A DNA stretch of 64,000 nt from Isoetes taiwanensis (lineage: Eukaryota > Streptophyta > Lycopodiopsida > Isoetales > Isoetaceae): the NCBI GenBank assembly GCA_021234155.1, contig JAJEKV010000025.1, positions 12,749,654-12,813,653 of the forward strand, in the 5' to 3' direction. The position numbers and the translations under genes are program-made. Of this stretch, positions 33,605-43,346 are shown in pieces (position 1 is the stretch's first letter; each line of letters opens with the position of its first letter). The notes below the pieces were generated by a model that made no database searches, was not told the DNA's origin, and saw nothing but the letters and a program-made list of their open reading frames with translations.

Positions 33605-33632
33605 GCCCAGCAACGCTGGGCACTTTTTCTAG
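33605..33632 (+). repeat. Helitron 3' terminal hairpin and CTAG end
   Basis: A 7-bp stem with 3-base loop (GCCCAGC AAC GCTGGGC), then ACTTTTTCTAG and a flanking T: the standard Helitron termination signal. Confidence 0.85.
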
Positions 33633-34140
33633 TATATCTATAGTACCATTATAGGTTGGGCAGTTCCCCGACATTTACAGTTTGCAAGTTGCAGGCATAT
33701 GCAATCGGCTTGCTGAATGCTTCGATTAAATAAATAAAGGGCAATAACTTTAGCAGGAGGCTGGCAACAAAATCATGCTTATTACCTGGCTGTCTCTTGA
33801 ATCAAACTGACTTGTGCCGCTGACGGAGCTCCACGAAAAATAGTGTCATGTGCAATGCTTCAAATCTACAAGCAGAGGTATGCTTCAAATAGAATGTCAT
33901 GTGCAATGCTTCGTTAGGCGCCTTTGTCCGCCACCAGGCAGTTTCACATCCTCGGCTCTATAAGGCTACGGCATAAACAAACTTGCCGGATCCGCTCACC
34001 TATACAGATGCATACAGAGAGATTATATGAAGAGAGATGGCATTATAGGGCTGGGCATTTTATGAAGAGAGATGGCATGCTGTCAGGGGGATGCCAAGAA
34101 TCCAAGAAGCCCTTGATTTCTTTCATGACGAATCGAAGAA
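33633..34140. other. No gene seen; short direct repeats
   Basis: GTCATGTGCAATGCTTC occurs twice (near 33846 and 33897) and ATGAAGAGAGATGGCAT twice (near 34026 and 34064). The frame 33924-34313 has no known motif. Confidence 0.5.
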
Positions 34141-34145
34141 GCACA

Positions 34146-35275
34146 CCTGCAGCAAGAAAGGATGAAAGGAGAAGTCAGGGATCGATCAAGAACCCGCAAG
34201 AGGAAGCACAAACTGTGGGCGCAGATTTTTCAAAAAGAAGATTTTTAGAGAAGCAATCTTCCGCTTGTGTGCATTTTGAATCTTATTTTTTGAGAAGCAA
34301 TCGGATAATATGAATCAAAGCAGGCATGATGAATCCAATCTGCAGCAGAAAAGATGAAAGGAGAAATCAGGGATTGAGCAAGAAGTTCCAGCAAAAAACA
34401 CAAAAAAGAAGCACAAACTCGGAATTTTGAATTTTGAATTCAGGAAGCCCATTTTGAATTTTGAATTCAGGAAGCCCATTTTTGCAGGATAGCGGATTAG
34501 AGATTCAAAACCAATGGACTTTAGAGATTTTTGGGCACAGATTGGACAACATACCAAATCAGGTACCTCCTTTTCCTTTATGCTGCATTCAATCATTTAG
34601 TACAATTCAAACTTACGGCTATGGTGAATGTGATTTCATGGGCAGTTTCGCAGGACTCAGATTTCGTCATCTGCAAGATAGAAAGCACAAAATTAGTGCA
34701 TCTTGTGCTAATGTCTTCTTGTGGGCATAAGCAATCCAAGGAATACATCTGCAACATAAACGGATGAAGAGGGAAGCCAGGGATCGATGAAGAGGCTGCA
34801 GAAGGAAGCACAAAAAAGAAGCACAAGATAGGCACAGAATGAAACAAACCCTAAGAATCTGGGGATTAATCTCACCTTGGTTGGCCGTATGGAACAGGGG
34901 ATGCCTTGGACATGAAGAACATGGTAGAATTCATATGATCGAAAGAACAGAAATATCCTGAAAGGATAAGATTGCATTCATATGATTGGAAGAATGGAAA
35001 TATCCAAAGCCAGCAGCTGCAGTGGAAGTACCGATTTGTTTCCACCTGCGCTCATGTTATCTCTGTTTGCTTTTTCATGGGCGAGGCTAGGAACGATGCT
35101 CCTAAACCCATGAGAACATGAGAAGAAGCCTGAGAAACAGGATCAGCCGAGCAAGCATAAAACATGAATCTGGCGTTACTAGTCTGGCGTTACGAATTAA
35201 GGAGCACAGTTCCACCACGAAATAAAATGAAAGGGGAAGCCAAAGATCGACCAAGAAGAAGCATAGAAGTTTCGA
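34146..35275 (+). repeat. Four diverged copies of a block of about 70 bp
   Basis: Blocks of the form CTGCARCA..AAAGGATGAAAG, then GAAGYCAGGGATCGAYCAAG and AAGCACAAA, occur at about 34146-34212, 34340-34420, 34749-34827 and 35212-35275. Spacing is irregular (about 190, 410 and 460 bp). The blocks all read the same direction. Nature unknown. Confidence 0.8.
34424..34479. repeat. Perfect 28-bp tandem duplication
   Basis: TTTTGAATTTTGAATTCAGG plus AAGCCCA is repeated twice head to tail. Confidence 0.9.
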
Positions 35276-35529
35276 ATTTAGGATTCAAAATTAGATACAG
35301 ATTGCCGATATTAACAGGATCAACTAATTCCAGCTTCACGGAAGAGCATTGAAGCTAAAAAAATTCCACATTGGAGCAAAATTTTGAAAAACGTAAGTCT
35401 GATTTCTGAATTTTTAGGCACGCCAAGCGTGCATTCATTTTGACATATTGTGCTTTTTTCCTCAAAATTTGAGTTAATGGGAGTTTGACATATTTTATGC
35501 ATTTTGATGGAGGAAACCGCAATGGGGAG

Positions 35530-35598
35530 GGGGTTTCCTGAAATAAACCCCCTGGCGGCCGCCGCGAGGCGCCGCCCGAGGGGTTTATTCGAAACCCC
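35530..35598. repeat. Hairpin with GC-rich loop
   Basis: GGGGTTTCCTGAAATAAACC (35530 onward) pairs imperfectly with GGGGTTTATTCGAAACCCC (35580-35598). The loop is GGCGGCCGCCGCG-AGGCGCCGCC. It resembles the hairpin at 3746-3831. Confidence 0.75.
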
Positions 35599-35724
35599 GA
35601 ATCCATTAATTAGCAAATAAATAACGGGTCCATTGGGAGGAAAATTTTGCTAGGCAAAAAAATTTGTTCTACTCGGTTCCGCCGGTTCTTTCTGCTCCAA
35701 ATCACCGGACTTGCCCGCACGGAT

Positions 35725-35990
35725 CAGCGGGCTAAGGCTAAAGCTAAGGCTTTGAGCTTAGAGCTATGGCTATGGCTTCAAATAGTTAAAAATCCGGCTT
35801 TGAGCTTAAGGCGTCCGAGCTATGGCTATGGCTTCGAATAGTTAAAAATCCGGCTTTCGAGCTTACAGTGCGATCGGATGAAAATCCGGCTTTAGAGCTT
35901 CCGCTAAGGCTTTCGTGAGCTTAGAGCTATGGCTATGTCTTACGGCTATGGCTTTCAGCGGGCTTCAAAGCTTAGGCTATGGCTTAAAAA
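35725..35990. repeat. Minisatellite of GAGCTATGGCTATGGCTTC units
   Basis: GAGCTATGGCTATGGCTTC, AAATAGTTAAAAATCCGGCT and TTGAGCTTA blocks recur three to four times with variable spacing (about 60 bp). It is flanked by a 12-bp palindrome GGCGGCGCCGCC at 36023-36034. Confidence 0.85.
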
Positions 35991-36770
35991 AAAACCTTCT
36001 AGAGGTTTCTTGGCAGAGCATTGGCGGCGCCGCCTGAGCTCGAACCTGGCTGGTTTCTTGTTTTGAACAAAAGCATAAAAAACAAGAAATTTCCTCCCTG
36101 TGGACGTTTACGTTTTCAAATTTGAGTTAAATAGGCATTTTGGGCTTAAATTTTATGGTCAAATAGTTACACCGCTCACTATTCTACTATCTGCAAAATG
36201 TGCATGCTTTTGGCTTATTTGTGGAAGCATTTTGAGACTTATATTTTTTTGGTGAAATTGCTCACTATTCTAGTATCCGCAAAACGTGCATACTTTTGGT
36301 TCGTTTTGTGGGAACATTTTAGCCTTATATTTAGACCCATTCAAAGCACATGGAACTTTTGTTTGGAATATGAAACCATGCTTGGCATAGCATTATAGCT
36401 TCGGGTTCGTAATGCAATTTAAAAAATGTGATATGATACTGACTTTGAGGTTTCTGTTTTTCTTTTTTGCAGCTCACACTTCTTACAACCAACTTTTATT
36501 ATGAGTCTCATCATGGCAAGTAGGGTGGGGGTCTTTGAGAAATAGTTGGCAATATGGTTGAAGAGATACATATGCAAAATATTTTCTATATTAACGCAAT
36601 CAAGAAGTGCTATTATAAAAAAAAGTCACATTCTCGATGCAAATTTACTAACCTGGGAAAAAGTTGCAGTGCCAAAATGGTCCAAAATCCTGGCATAAAT
36701 CCAATTTAAATGAATGATGGTTTGAATCATGGCAAGCCTGGAGAACCCGAAGCCTACAAGCACCAAGGGG

Positions 36771-37253
36771 GGTGCACCTAGAGTACACGTATTGATCAAG
36801 TGAGTGCACGGTTAGGGTTTTTTTATTGCCTTAGTCGTAGGTATACGGTCGGGAGCTCATATGGGCGGGAAGGAGAGATTCCGTAGATGATCAATTTGGG
36901 GAGCTGATCCATCTGACGGAAGGAGCGTCGTATATTTATATTTCCAGCTTCATTTTTACCTTTCTAGCAGATTCATCTCAGCACTGTCCATTCCAGCTAT
37001 TGCACAGGTATTACCCTATTCCAGGAATTCCAGGTATTCCAGGAACCCTAGACCTATGTCCTCACAAAAGGTACAAAGTCGGAAAGGGATTATATATTTT
37101 GGCACAACCAATCGTAAATCTATGGATAGGGACTATAATGTATGTTAGTTCGAAACTCGTATGGTATGGGTTTTTCTACTCCAAAAAGCCATATACGGGG
37201 TTTTTCTGTGACCCCTCGAATGCACGTGTCATCTGTCCATATATAGAGGTGCA
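36771..37253. mobile_element. MITE-like element of 483 bp with TIR GGGGGTGCACCT
   Basis: The left end GGGGGTGCACCTAGAGTACA and the right end (reverse complement GGGGGTGCACCTCTATATAT) share 12 bp. The gypsy RNase H/integrase linker (YVPDGASP) breaks at this border and resumes at CATGATTCA on the far side, so the segment is an insertion. No clean TSD is visible. Confidence 0.55.
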
Positions 37254-38981
37254 CCCCCTGGGAGAAGCACCATCTGGCACATACAGAAGCCCATCATGGA
37301 ACAGGAATCCATCTCAAACCTCAAAACGATCATAATCTGATTGCATTTGCTGAGAAGATCATGCAGAGTCAAGGTGTGAGAATACATCTTGAGCCAATGG
37401 ATCGAAAGGCAGAGATGCTCGAACAAACTCCAACAAGGCCGTATCATGAGGCCTCTTGAACAAAGTGAGGGCCATAAGCTGGAACCGATCAGGCCCTAGA
37501 ATAACCTGTGATGGCTGGTCAAATGCATGATGACCTTGGGCTCAAGATAGGAGCGTCGAGACAAGGCATCAGACTTCTCTTGGAGGGATCCAGGATGGTA
37601 CTTGATCACAAAATCAATCCGGGATAATACTTGAGTATGTCACCGGGCCTGGCGACGATTGAGCACTCGAGCAGACTGAAAATACTCTAGATTTTGATGA
37701 TCTGTGTAGACTGTGATCTTATAAGGAGATCCTTCCAGAGAATGTCTCCATTCATCGAAAGAATCCACTATCGCCAACAACTCCTTGTCATAAATGAGAT
37801 AGTTGATTTCGACAGCCTGAAACTTCCGTGAGTGATAAGCAATTGGATGCAATTCATGGTCATCCCCCTCCTGTGACAGGATCCCACCAAGCGCAAAATC
37901 AGAAGCATCTACTTCGACAACATATGGGCGCAAAGGATCTTCATGAGCAAGAACTGGCGCCGTGGTGAAAGCATGCTTCAGGGTAACGAAAGCTGATTCC
38001 GCTTCCATAGTCCATTCAAATGGCACGTCTTTAACCGTAAGGCATGTCAAAGGAAGGGAAATCTCTGAATAATCCCGAATGACTCTCAAAAAACATCATT
38101 GGCCATATGCTGCAATACTGTCGGAGCATTGATAAGTTCAAAAGGCATAACTGTGTACTCAAAATGGCCATACTGAGTACGAAAGGTTGTTTTCCACTCA
38201 TTACTCTCCCGGATCTGAATAAGATTGTAGGCACCCCGAAGATCAATCTTCGTAAAATAATGCGCACCTTGGAGTCATTCCAACAACTCTGGGATCAGAG
38301 GAAGCGGATACCGATTCGGCATTGTGATTTTATTGAGGCCGCGATAATCAACGATCAGACGCAGCGAATCATCCTTCTTTTTGATAAAGAAGATAGGCGC
38401 TTCAGCCAGTGGCTAGATTTCAATATAATCCCGCAAAACCTTCAACTCAGCGGGAGATAGACGGGTGAAAGCATGCTACGGTGTACCACTTTTGGAACCC
38501 TCAAAAGTACCTTCACTGGGTACTTTTAAAACTGGTACTTTCTATTTTTTCTTCCCATTAAAATCAATCTAAAACTTTTGAATTGAAGATCAATAACATG
38601 TCAATATATAGTATGAGAGGATAACAATACTATTAGAGACTAAAATTAATGAATCAACTCTCAAACTTATTGTTTATTGAGACATTTATGCAAGTTCCTA
38701 GTACCCAGTGCTGGGTACTTTTTTGGGTAGTTTTGCACTCCCTAAAAAGAACTTTAGATGGTACACCCTAGCATGCTTTCACCCAGACCATATATCGGAC
38801 CATATGGCGGCGTTGTCCCCGGCTGCAAATCAATAGGACAATCATATGGACGATGCTCTGGGAGTTTGTTGGCCTTGACTTTGTCAAAACCATCACAGAA
38901 GTCGCCATATTTATTTGGGAGCATTGGAGCAGACTTCGCTGGTGCCGAGCTAGCCGATGGGTGAACCTGGATTGCAAACAC
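37254..38981 (-). pseudogene. Ty3/gypsy reverse transcriptase and RNase H
   Basis: Reading the minus strand: NKYGDFCDGFDKVKANKLPE, HRPYDCPIDLQPG and PIYGL (pre-RT), [MITE 38463-38784], [53 protein letters not shown] and [16 protein letters not shown]. The YVDD-type catalytic site would follow but falls in a deleted or damaged part. RNase H is in the frame 38089-37640: FEWTMEAESAFVTLK, APVLAHEDP, YVVEVDASDFALGG (catalytic Asp), YHSRKF, NYLIYDKELLAIVDSF and YTDHQNLEYF. Several frame shifts and stops make it inactive. Confidence 0.88.
38463..38784. mobile_element. 322-bp MITE with 4-bp TSD (AGAC) inserted in RT
   Basis: TIRs GGGTGAAAGCATGCTA[CG]GGTGTACC are 25 bp with one mismatch. The flanks AGAC at 38459-38462 and 38785-38788 are a 4-bp duplication. 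Removing the element and one AGAC restores the RT reading PIYGL-SPAEL. The interior is AT-rich with further inverted GGTACTTTT/CAGTGCTGGGTACT motifs and no ORF. A 4-bp TSD is unusual (Sola- or Ginger-type elements; not hAT, Harbinger, CACTA or Mutator). Confidence 0.9.
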
Positions 38982-39044
38982 TGAACTTGGATCTTGGCTA
39001 CAAGATTAATCAAACTCGCGAAGAGAAATCTTCGAGATACGAAA

Positions 39045-39800
39045 CTAAGGGCATGAAGAAGCCTCTACAAAAGCAGGAGCAGGAACATGAGCAGGAACAT
39101 GAACGTGAGCAGGAGCAACTGGAACATGAACTGGAGCAAGTACTGGAGCAGGAACAGGGACTGGAGCAAGAACTAGAACAGGAGCAGAAACCAAAACTGG
39201 AGTAGGAGCAGAAACTGGAGCTGGAGCCGGGACATCATCAAGAATATGGTCAGAATCTAGGGCATGAACTAGAGCAGAGGCAAGAGTCGAATTAGAACAT
39301 GGAACAGAAACAGGAACAGCAAGGATGGAATCAGGGGCCCACGATACTGCACGGATCGAAGTCGATGTTGGTGTAGAGACCTGATCTGCAGATGAACTGG
39401 AACTAGAGCTAGAACCAGCAAATCGAAATGATCTAGTACGCCAATCAATCTGCAGGTTATGTAACTCGAGCCAGGGCAGATCCAAGACTATTGACGCATG
39501 AGGGCTAGCAATGAGATTGAAGGAAATACTACAAGAAACTCCCTCGAACAAAATCTGAAGAGGCACAATACATTCTGTGACTGCACCCCAGGAGATCTCC
39601 CGTCCATCAATCACTTCGACAGAACCAGGATGCTCAACCTTACTTCTAGAAATGGCGTGCTTACTGGCGAATGCACTATCGATAAAGCAAGCATTTGCAC
39701 CACAATCAAGTTGCGTCAACACTTGCAATCCTCCAACTTCTGATTTCAATGATATAGGGATGAAGAATGTCTTGCTGACCTTATCCGATGGAATAAACAT
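39045..39800 (-). CDS. Ty3/gypsy aspartic protease with proline/alanine-rich tail
   Basis: A 251-residue open frame. QLDCGANACFIDSAFA carries the active-site triad as D-C-G in place of the usual D-S/T-G. LIASPHASIVLDLPWLELHN is the second protease motif (ILG/VLDLPWL). After about residue 140 there is a serine run and then roughly 80 residues of A-P-V repeats, a flexible linker before RT. The protease cleaves the polyprotein. It is flanked by gag upstream (40015) and by RT downstream in a shifted frame. Confidence 0.85.
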   Translation of the reverse strand: MFIPSDKVSKTFFIPISLKSEVGGLQVLTQLDCGANACFIDSAFASKHAISRSKVEHPGSVEVIDGREISWGAVTECIVPLQILFEGVSCSISFNLIASPHASIVLDLPWLELHNLQIDWRTRSFRFAGSSSSSSSSADQVSTPTSTSIRAVSWAPDSILAVPVSVPCSNSTLASALVHALDSDHILDDVPAPAPVSAPTPVLVSAPVLVLAPVPVPAPVLAPVHVPVAPAHVHVPAHVPAPAFVEASSCP

Positions 39801-40014
39801 GTCAAGAAATGTGGAAGGAGTCTGAGAAAAGGTGGCCAGCTGACGAGAGACTCCTACTACTCAGACCAGCCCCTGAAATTTTCCACTGATTTGGGCACTT
39901 CACCGGGCATCCACGACGCTGCTTCTTGGCGGCAGATAAAGGTTAGCCTCTCTCGGACGCTGCTTCTTGGCGGCAGATAAAGGTCCTCGAACTGCCCGAT
40001 CAATCTGCATAGGC

Positions 40015-40659
40015 TTAGGTCCTGATCTGCTGGATTCTACTGATGCCACTGGGGATGGCTTCTTCCAAACTCTGGGGATCCTCCATAGACAACAACAATA
40101 TATCTTTCACATCCTCTTGCAACTCCATTCGAAAACAATCTCGAAGTGCAACATCATCCCAGGCAGTATCTACCGCAATTTGACGAAATTCTGATGCATA
40201 TACTGAAGCTGGACAAGAGCCTTGCCTTAGATTGTAAAGTTTTGTGTCTGATGTGCACTGCCGATCGGTGTCTCCAAAGCATGCCTCAAGCTCTGCAGTG
40301 AAAGCAGCAAAATCTTGCAACTCCGGAGCTCCTTTCTCCTATAAAGGAGCAAACCAACTTAGAGCTGGCCTTGTGATGAGAGAACCAATCAACCCAACTT
40401 GTTCCTGGGTCGTGGGATATCTATGAGAATGGAGCTGAATCACAAGCCTGATCTGATTCAAAAAACCACGGAGCTTGGACCGAGTGCCTTCAAACTTCTC
40501 TGGCAGGCTGATCTTAGGCTCTGATAGCCTCAATCCCAAGCTAGACGCAGATTCATGTGAAGCAACACGTTCCTTAAGCTCTTTATTGTCCAACTGCAAC
40601 TGCTGGCATACTTGAACAAGCTGCTGGACCTGCTGTAATAAAGTCGAAACCTCCTCCAT
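40015..40659 (-). pseudogene. Ty3/gypsy gag
   Basis: The start MEEVSTLLQQVQQLVQVCQQ (40659 down) is a coiled-coil segment. It is followed by EKFEGTRSKLRGFLNQIRLV, QVGLIGSLITRPALSWFAP, [TAG at about 40338], DFAAFTAELEACFGD, TKLYNLRQGSCPASVYASEF and DCFRMELQEDVKDILL. This is the standard retrotrans_gag order (FxGxxxxxxxFLxxL...ALxWFxxL...F...F...AxxxLxxLxQG..SVxxYxxxF). One in-frame stop and a later frame shift; no zinc knuckle was found. An in-frame ATG also exists upstream at 40713, but MEEVSTLL is the usual gag start. Confidence 0.82.
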
Positions 40660-40934
40660 AGATATAAAATCACCAAATATGAGCAAAAAAATGCTTAGGA
40701 TCAGAGCAGGCAAGAACCGGTAAGGGATTCCGGTTCAAACTCTCATGAACCTACGCGAAAACAAGGAAAATACGTGGAAAATATGCAAGAAATACGCCAA
40801 GATCGGCAAAGAATCTGATATGTGAACAGGAATCAAGAGTACAATGGCCCGAAGGCAAGCAGGAACACGAGACAGATGCCTAGAAGGCTCAAGACTGGCG
40901 TTGAACCGGAATGGTTCGACAAGAAGGAGATGCC

Positions 40935-41030
40935 TCCTTATATATGTAGGCCAACGGTCAGGATCACGCCACTCTGGATGAGATCATGCCAAGTGTCGCG
41001 CATGCATGTAGGCTCTAGAATATTCTAGAA
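40935..41030 (-). promoter_or_regulatory. Gypsy LTR promoter: TATA box and heat-shock element
   Basis: On the minus strand CATATATAAGG (about 40937-40947) is a TATA box for the gypsy transcript. About 70-80 bp upstream of it, 41018-41030 reads GAA-TA-TTC-TA-GAA, a perfect three-unit heat-shock element, inside the 16-bp palindrome TCTAGAATATTCTAGA. LTR borders could not be fixed. Confidence 0.5.
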
Positions 41031-41079
41031 CCTCCTGGAAATAGCCTTGTATATGAGAAAGACATGAGAGAATGTCTTT

Positions 41080-41165
41080 AATAAATATTGGTAGGGCACT
41101 TGACAAAGGTGTATGACTTGCAAATGAAAGGTTGCGAGTTCAAACTTTGCTCCGTGCAACTACCC
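41080..41165 (+). other. tRNA-like segment, possible SINE head
   Basis: TGGTAGGGCACTTG (A-box-like) and, about 50 bp later, GCGAGTTCAAACTTTGC (B-box-like) have the spacing of a tRNA-derived polymerase III promoter. No cloverleaf can be drawn confidently and no poly(A) end is seen. Confidence 0.25.
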
Positions 41166-41244
41166 TTTTGCATCCATGTGATGATCGTCTTTTGTACATA
41201 TGGGTATAATGTTCGTATGATACGAATATCCGTATGGTCGTCAC

Positions 41245-42780
41245 TGTGACGTTCCAAGACAATATATCTGAGTCCGGGGCATTATCTTTATCTTTGCCAC
41301 GGTAATCCGCCACCCCGACCGTGGCGATAATGCGCCGGCGTGTAGCAGTGGGGGGTAGCCCTATTAATGTGCACATTTATTAAGGTGCACACCTTTCCAT
41401 GTGGGCACATTTTGCCACCTAGCCATTAAAGGCAAGTGGGCCCATTCCCAATTATCCCACATGCCTAAAGGGATAATTGGAAACTCTAGCCTAACCCCCT
41501 TGTCTATTTAGGTAGGAGAAACCCTAATTTAGCCATTTTCGTTCCTAGGGTTTTAGAGCTCTGTTTTGGTCGCCTTCAAGAGCCAAAATCGCCCTCCCGA
41601 GACTGCCTGCGGCGGGTTGCACCGTTAGTTTCCCTTGATTCGAGCAGTTCAGCAGGATGGTCGAACTCAGGTCAGGAGGAGCAACTCAAGGATCAGGTAT
41701 TTAGTCAATGAAATAGTCTAAACCATCTTCTAGTCATCGAATCAGTAGGTTTAGCCTATTAAATTGCCCATAGCAGCCCTCTAGATCTCTAGATACCAAA
41801 CTCTAACTAAAGAACCTAACTCTATGATATAGATTAGATCTAGTTCTTTAGTTCTTCCTGATGTATATGGATGATCTATCTCTATGAACTCCATGTATTG
41901 GGAAGGGGGTAGAGACCTAAAGCTTGGTAGTAGATGCTCCTAGATTAGCCTCTCTAGCACACTTGTAGATTCGCCTTTGTGTACAAGAACCACACACGGT
42001 TGTGGGTGAAGGGGCCGACCGGCTAAGAAAGAGGTTCGTGTTCTCGACTCTGAGCGATCCCTCCGAGTGTGTAAGGCCTACAGGGATCATTGTGACTAGG
42101 TCTAATGGCTTACCACCGAGTGCGGGTAAGGCATGGGCTCGACACCCGTGAAGTGGTGTACACTTTCCGATGGGTTCAACAACAAGGGCGGTGGCCCTCT
42201 AGTCACCTTGAGTCAACATGTAGACCTCTCACGGAGGGAGAGATCCCTACCTGCCCCCATCGAACCGGGGAGATGCAACCCGAGAATAGCCCCTTTGGCT
42301 ATGCATCCCGCTGGCTACAGTCAGTCCCAACACTTTTCAGCCTACTACGCAAAGTGTGCACGGGGAGGGGCGGATGGAGTGGACAACCCAATGCCATGTT
42401 CTTATGCCAGCCAAATCCATTGCCATGAATTACCTGCGCAATGAACTCGAGACCCAAGCTATCGGGTCATCCCTTCGAAGTCCGAAAGCCATGAGTAGGA
42501 CCCCTATGTATGATCGCTGATCATTGTCTATGCAGATGTTGATGCACCACCCTTCGAGGTGGATATGTGATTATGTTGTATCTTGACATGTATGTTTACG
42601 CTTCCGCAGACTAGGTAGGCCCCGGAGGGAGACGGGTAAATGACCCCTTCACTCTTCCCACCGGAGACCCAAGACGGTCCGCGATGATATGTGGAGGGCC
42701 CAGACGATATGGAGCTGGTATGGGGATGAACTCCTGTTTGTATACAGTGCAGGCATCGTATACGGGTAGGGGACGTCACA
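41245..42780 (+). repeat. 5' LTR of the outer chromovirus
   Basis: 1,536 bp with the inverted ends TGTGACGT...ACGTCACA. It shares short blocks with the inner element's LTR (TTGGGAAGGGGGGTAGAGAC, ATGCTCCTAGA, GACCAAGAGC-type sequence after the LTR). A TATTTAGG-type TATA candidate lies near 41505. Confidence 0.85.
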
Positions 42781-42781
42781 G

Positions 42782-42793
42782 TAGTATCAGAGC
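42782..42793 (+). promoter_or_regulatory. Primer binding site (initiator-Met tRNA)
   Basis: TAGTATCAGAGC differs by one base from the perfect TGGTATCAGAGC complement of the tRNA-iMet 3' end and lies one base after the LTR. Confidence 0.85.
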
Positions 42794-43192
42794 AATGTTC
42801 TTGGTGACCAAGAGCAAAGCACTGACCATGCTCCCAGTAGTACTAACTTGATAGGATTCTCAAACCTCGAAAAATGGGAAATTTTTTTCTCATTTTTGTA
42901 GTATATGCTAAGCTAGTAACAGTTAAAATGAATGGAAACATAAAAAGATTAAAATTAGTGAGCCAACCTTCAAAAAGTAGGATGGTCTCACACGTCCGCC
43001 GTGACGATAATGAGAATCTCATTTTCGGCTGGGCTAACGCAGAGACATTCACCAAAACACCCTAAAAAGTCATGAACTTCAGAGAAATAACTTGATAATT
43101 CTAATTTTAAGCTAGGATTTAGTTAGAATTGGCATATTATATTCCTAGAAACATGCTTAGAAAATATAAAATTTAGCATCAGAATCTGCCAT

Positions 43193-43259
43193 GTCTCACA
43201 CGTCGCGCCAGGACAGAAAATGAACTTTTCATTATCGGTCTGGGCGCAACGTGTGAGAC
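43193..43259 (+). repeat. 67-nt hairpin, copy 1 (upstream of the H3-like ORF)
   Basis: GTCTCACACGTCGCGCC at the start pairs with GGCGCAACGTGTGAGAC at the end (one mismatch). The inner part CAGAAAATGAACTTTTCATT pairs with itself, so the unit folds almost completely. A degraded relative lies at about 42968-43038. Confidence 0.9.
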
Positions 43260-43337
43260 CATGCTTGAATTTAGGTATTCTAGGTGTTCCAGATGACCCA
43301 AAAAGATAGTTTGAAATTTGACCTAAAATCGGCCGCC

Positions 43338-43346
43338 TATAAATAG
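43338..43346 (+). promoter_or_regulatory. Internal TATA box before the H3-like ORF
   Basis: TATAAATAG lies 109 bp upstream of the ATG at 43447. It is followed by a C-rich tract and a leader (CTCTGCTAAGGCGATTTTCC) that resembles the leader before the second ORF (CTGCTTAGGCGATCTTCC). Confidence 0.6.

Larger units (their letters stand above)
27695..33632 (+). mobile_element. Non-autonomous Helitron with captured gene fragments
   Basis: The 3' end is diagnostic: the hairpin GCCCAGC-AAC-GCTGGGC (33605-33621), seven bases, then CTAG (33629-33632) followed by T. The 5' end starts TCTATATATATATAGTAATA after an A at 27694, so insertion was between A and T without duplication, as Helitrons do; the exact base within the TCTA repeat is uncertain (27687, 27691 or 27695). 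Inside are cyclophilin and RPN5 exons and a copia remnant, all on the plus strand. No Rep/helicase gene is present. Around 30310-30395 an exon-like block (CAG|..) was not identified. 31070-33600 is AT-rich without genes. Confidence 0.75.
26280..36722. mobile_element. 10.4-kb element with 30-bp TIRs inserted in the gypsy integrase
   Basis: The left end AAACCATCATTCATTTAAAC (26280 onward) and the reverse complement of the right end (AAACCATCATTCATTTAAAT) agree at 28 of the first 30 bases. Flanks are TGA (26277-26279) and TGA (36723-36725), a 3-bp target duplication. Deleting the insert and one TGA restores the integrase reading frame, which independently proves the borders. No transposase was recognised inside. 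Contents from left: a tandem repeat (26857-27480), a Helitron (27695-33632), a diverged repeat array and a minisatellite. The 3-bp TSD would suit CACTA or PIF/Harbinger types, but the terminal bases fit neither well. Confidence 0.82.
36723..41050 (-). mobile_element. Ty3/gypsy element, 5' and central part (continues at 25498-26279)
   Basis: The minus-strand order is LTR-like promoter (about 40930-41050), gag (40659-40015), protease (39800-39045), RT (38981-38100) and RNase H (38089-37254). It then joins, after removal of the 10.4-kb insertion, to the integrase at 26275. Two further small elements interrupt it (36771-37253 and 38463-38784). Standard gypsy gene order shows that it was a complete element before being broken up. 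Confidence 0.85.

Noticed and set aside
26863-35433. Palindrome CACGCTTGGCGTG (26863, 27508; inverse at 35421) as Helitron 3' hairpins
   Set aside because: None is followed at the right distance by CTRR and T on either strand; only 33605-33632 fits a Helitron end.
38957-39205. Open frame of Glu/Gln repeats (EQEHEQEHEREQEQ...) on the plus strand
   Set aside because: It is the antisense of the Ala/Pro/Val repeat tail of the gypsy protease ORF (39045-39800, minus), which is supported by family motifs.
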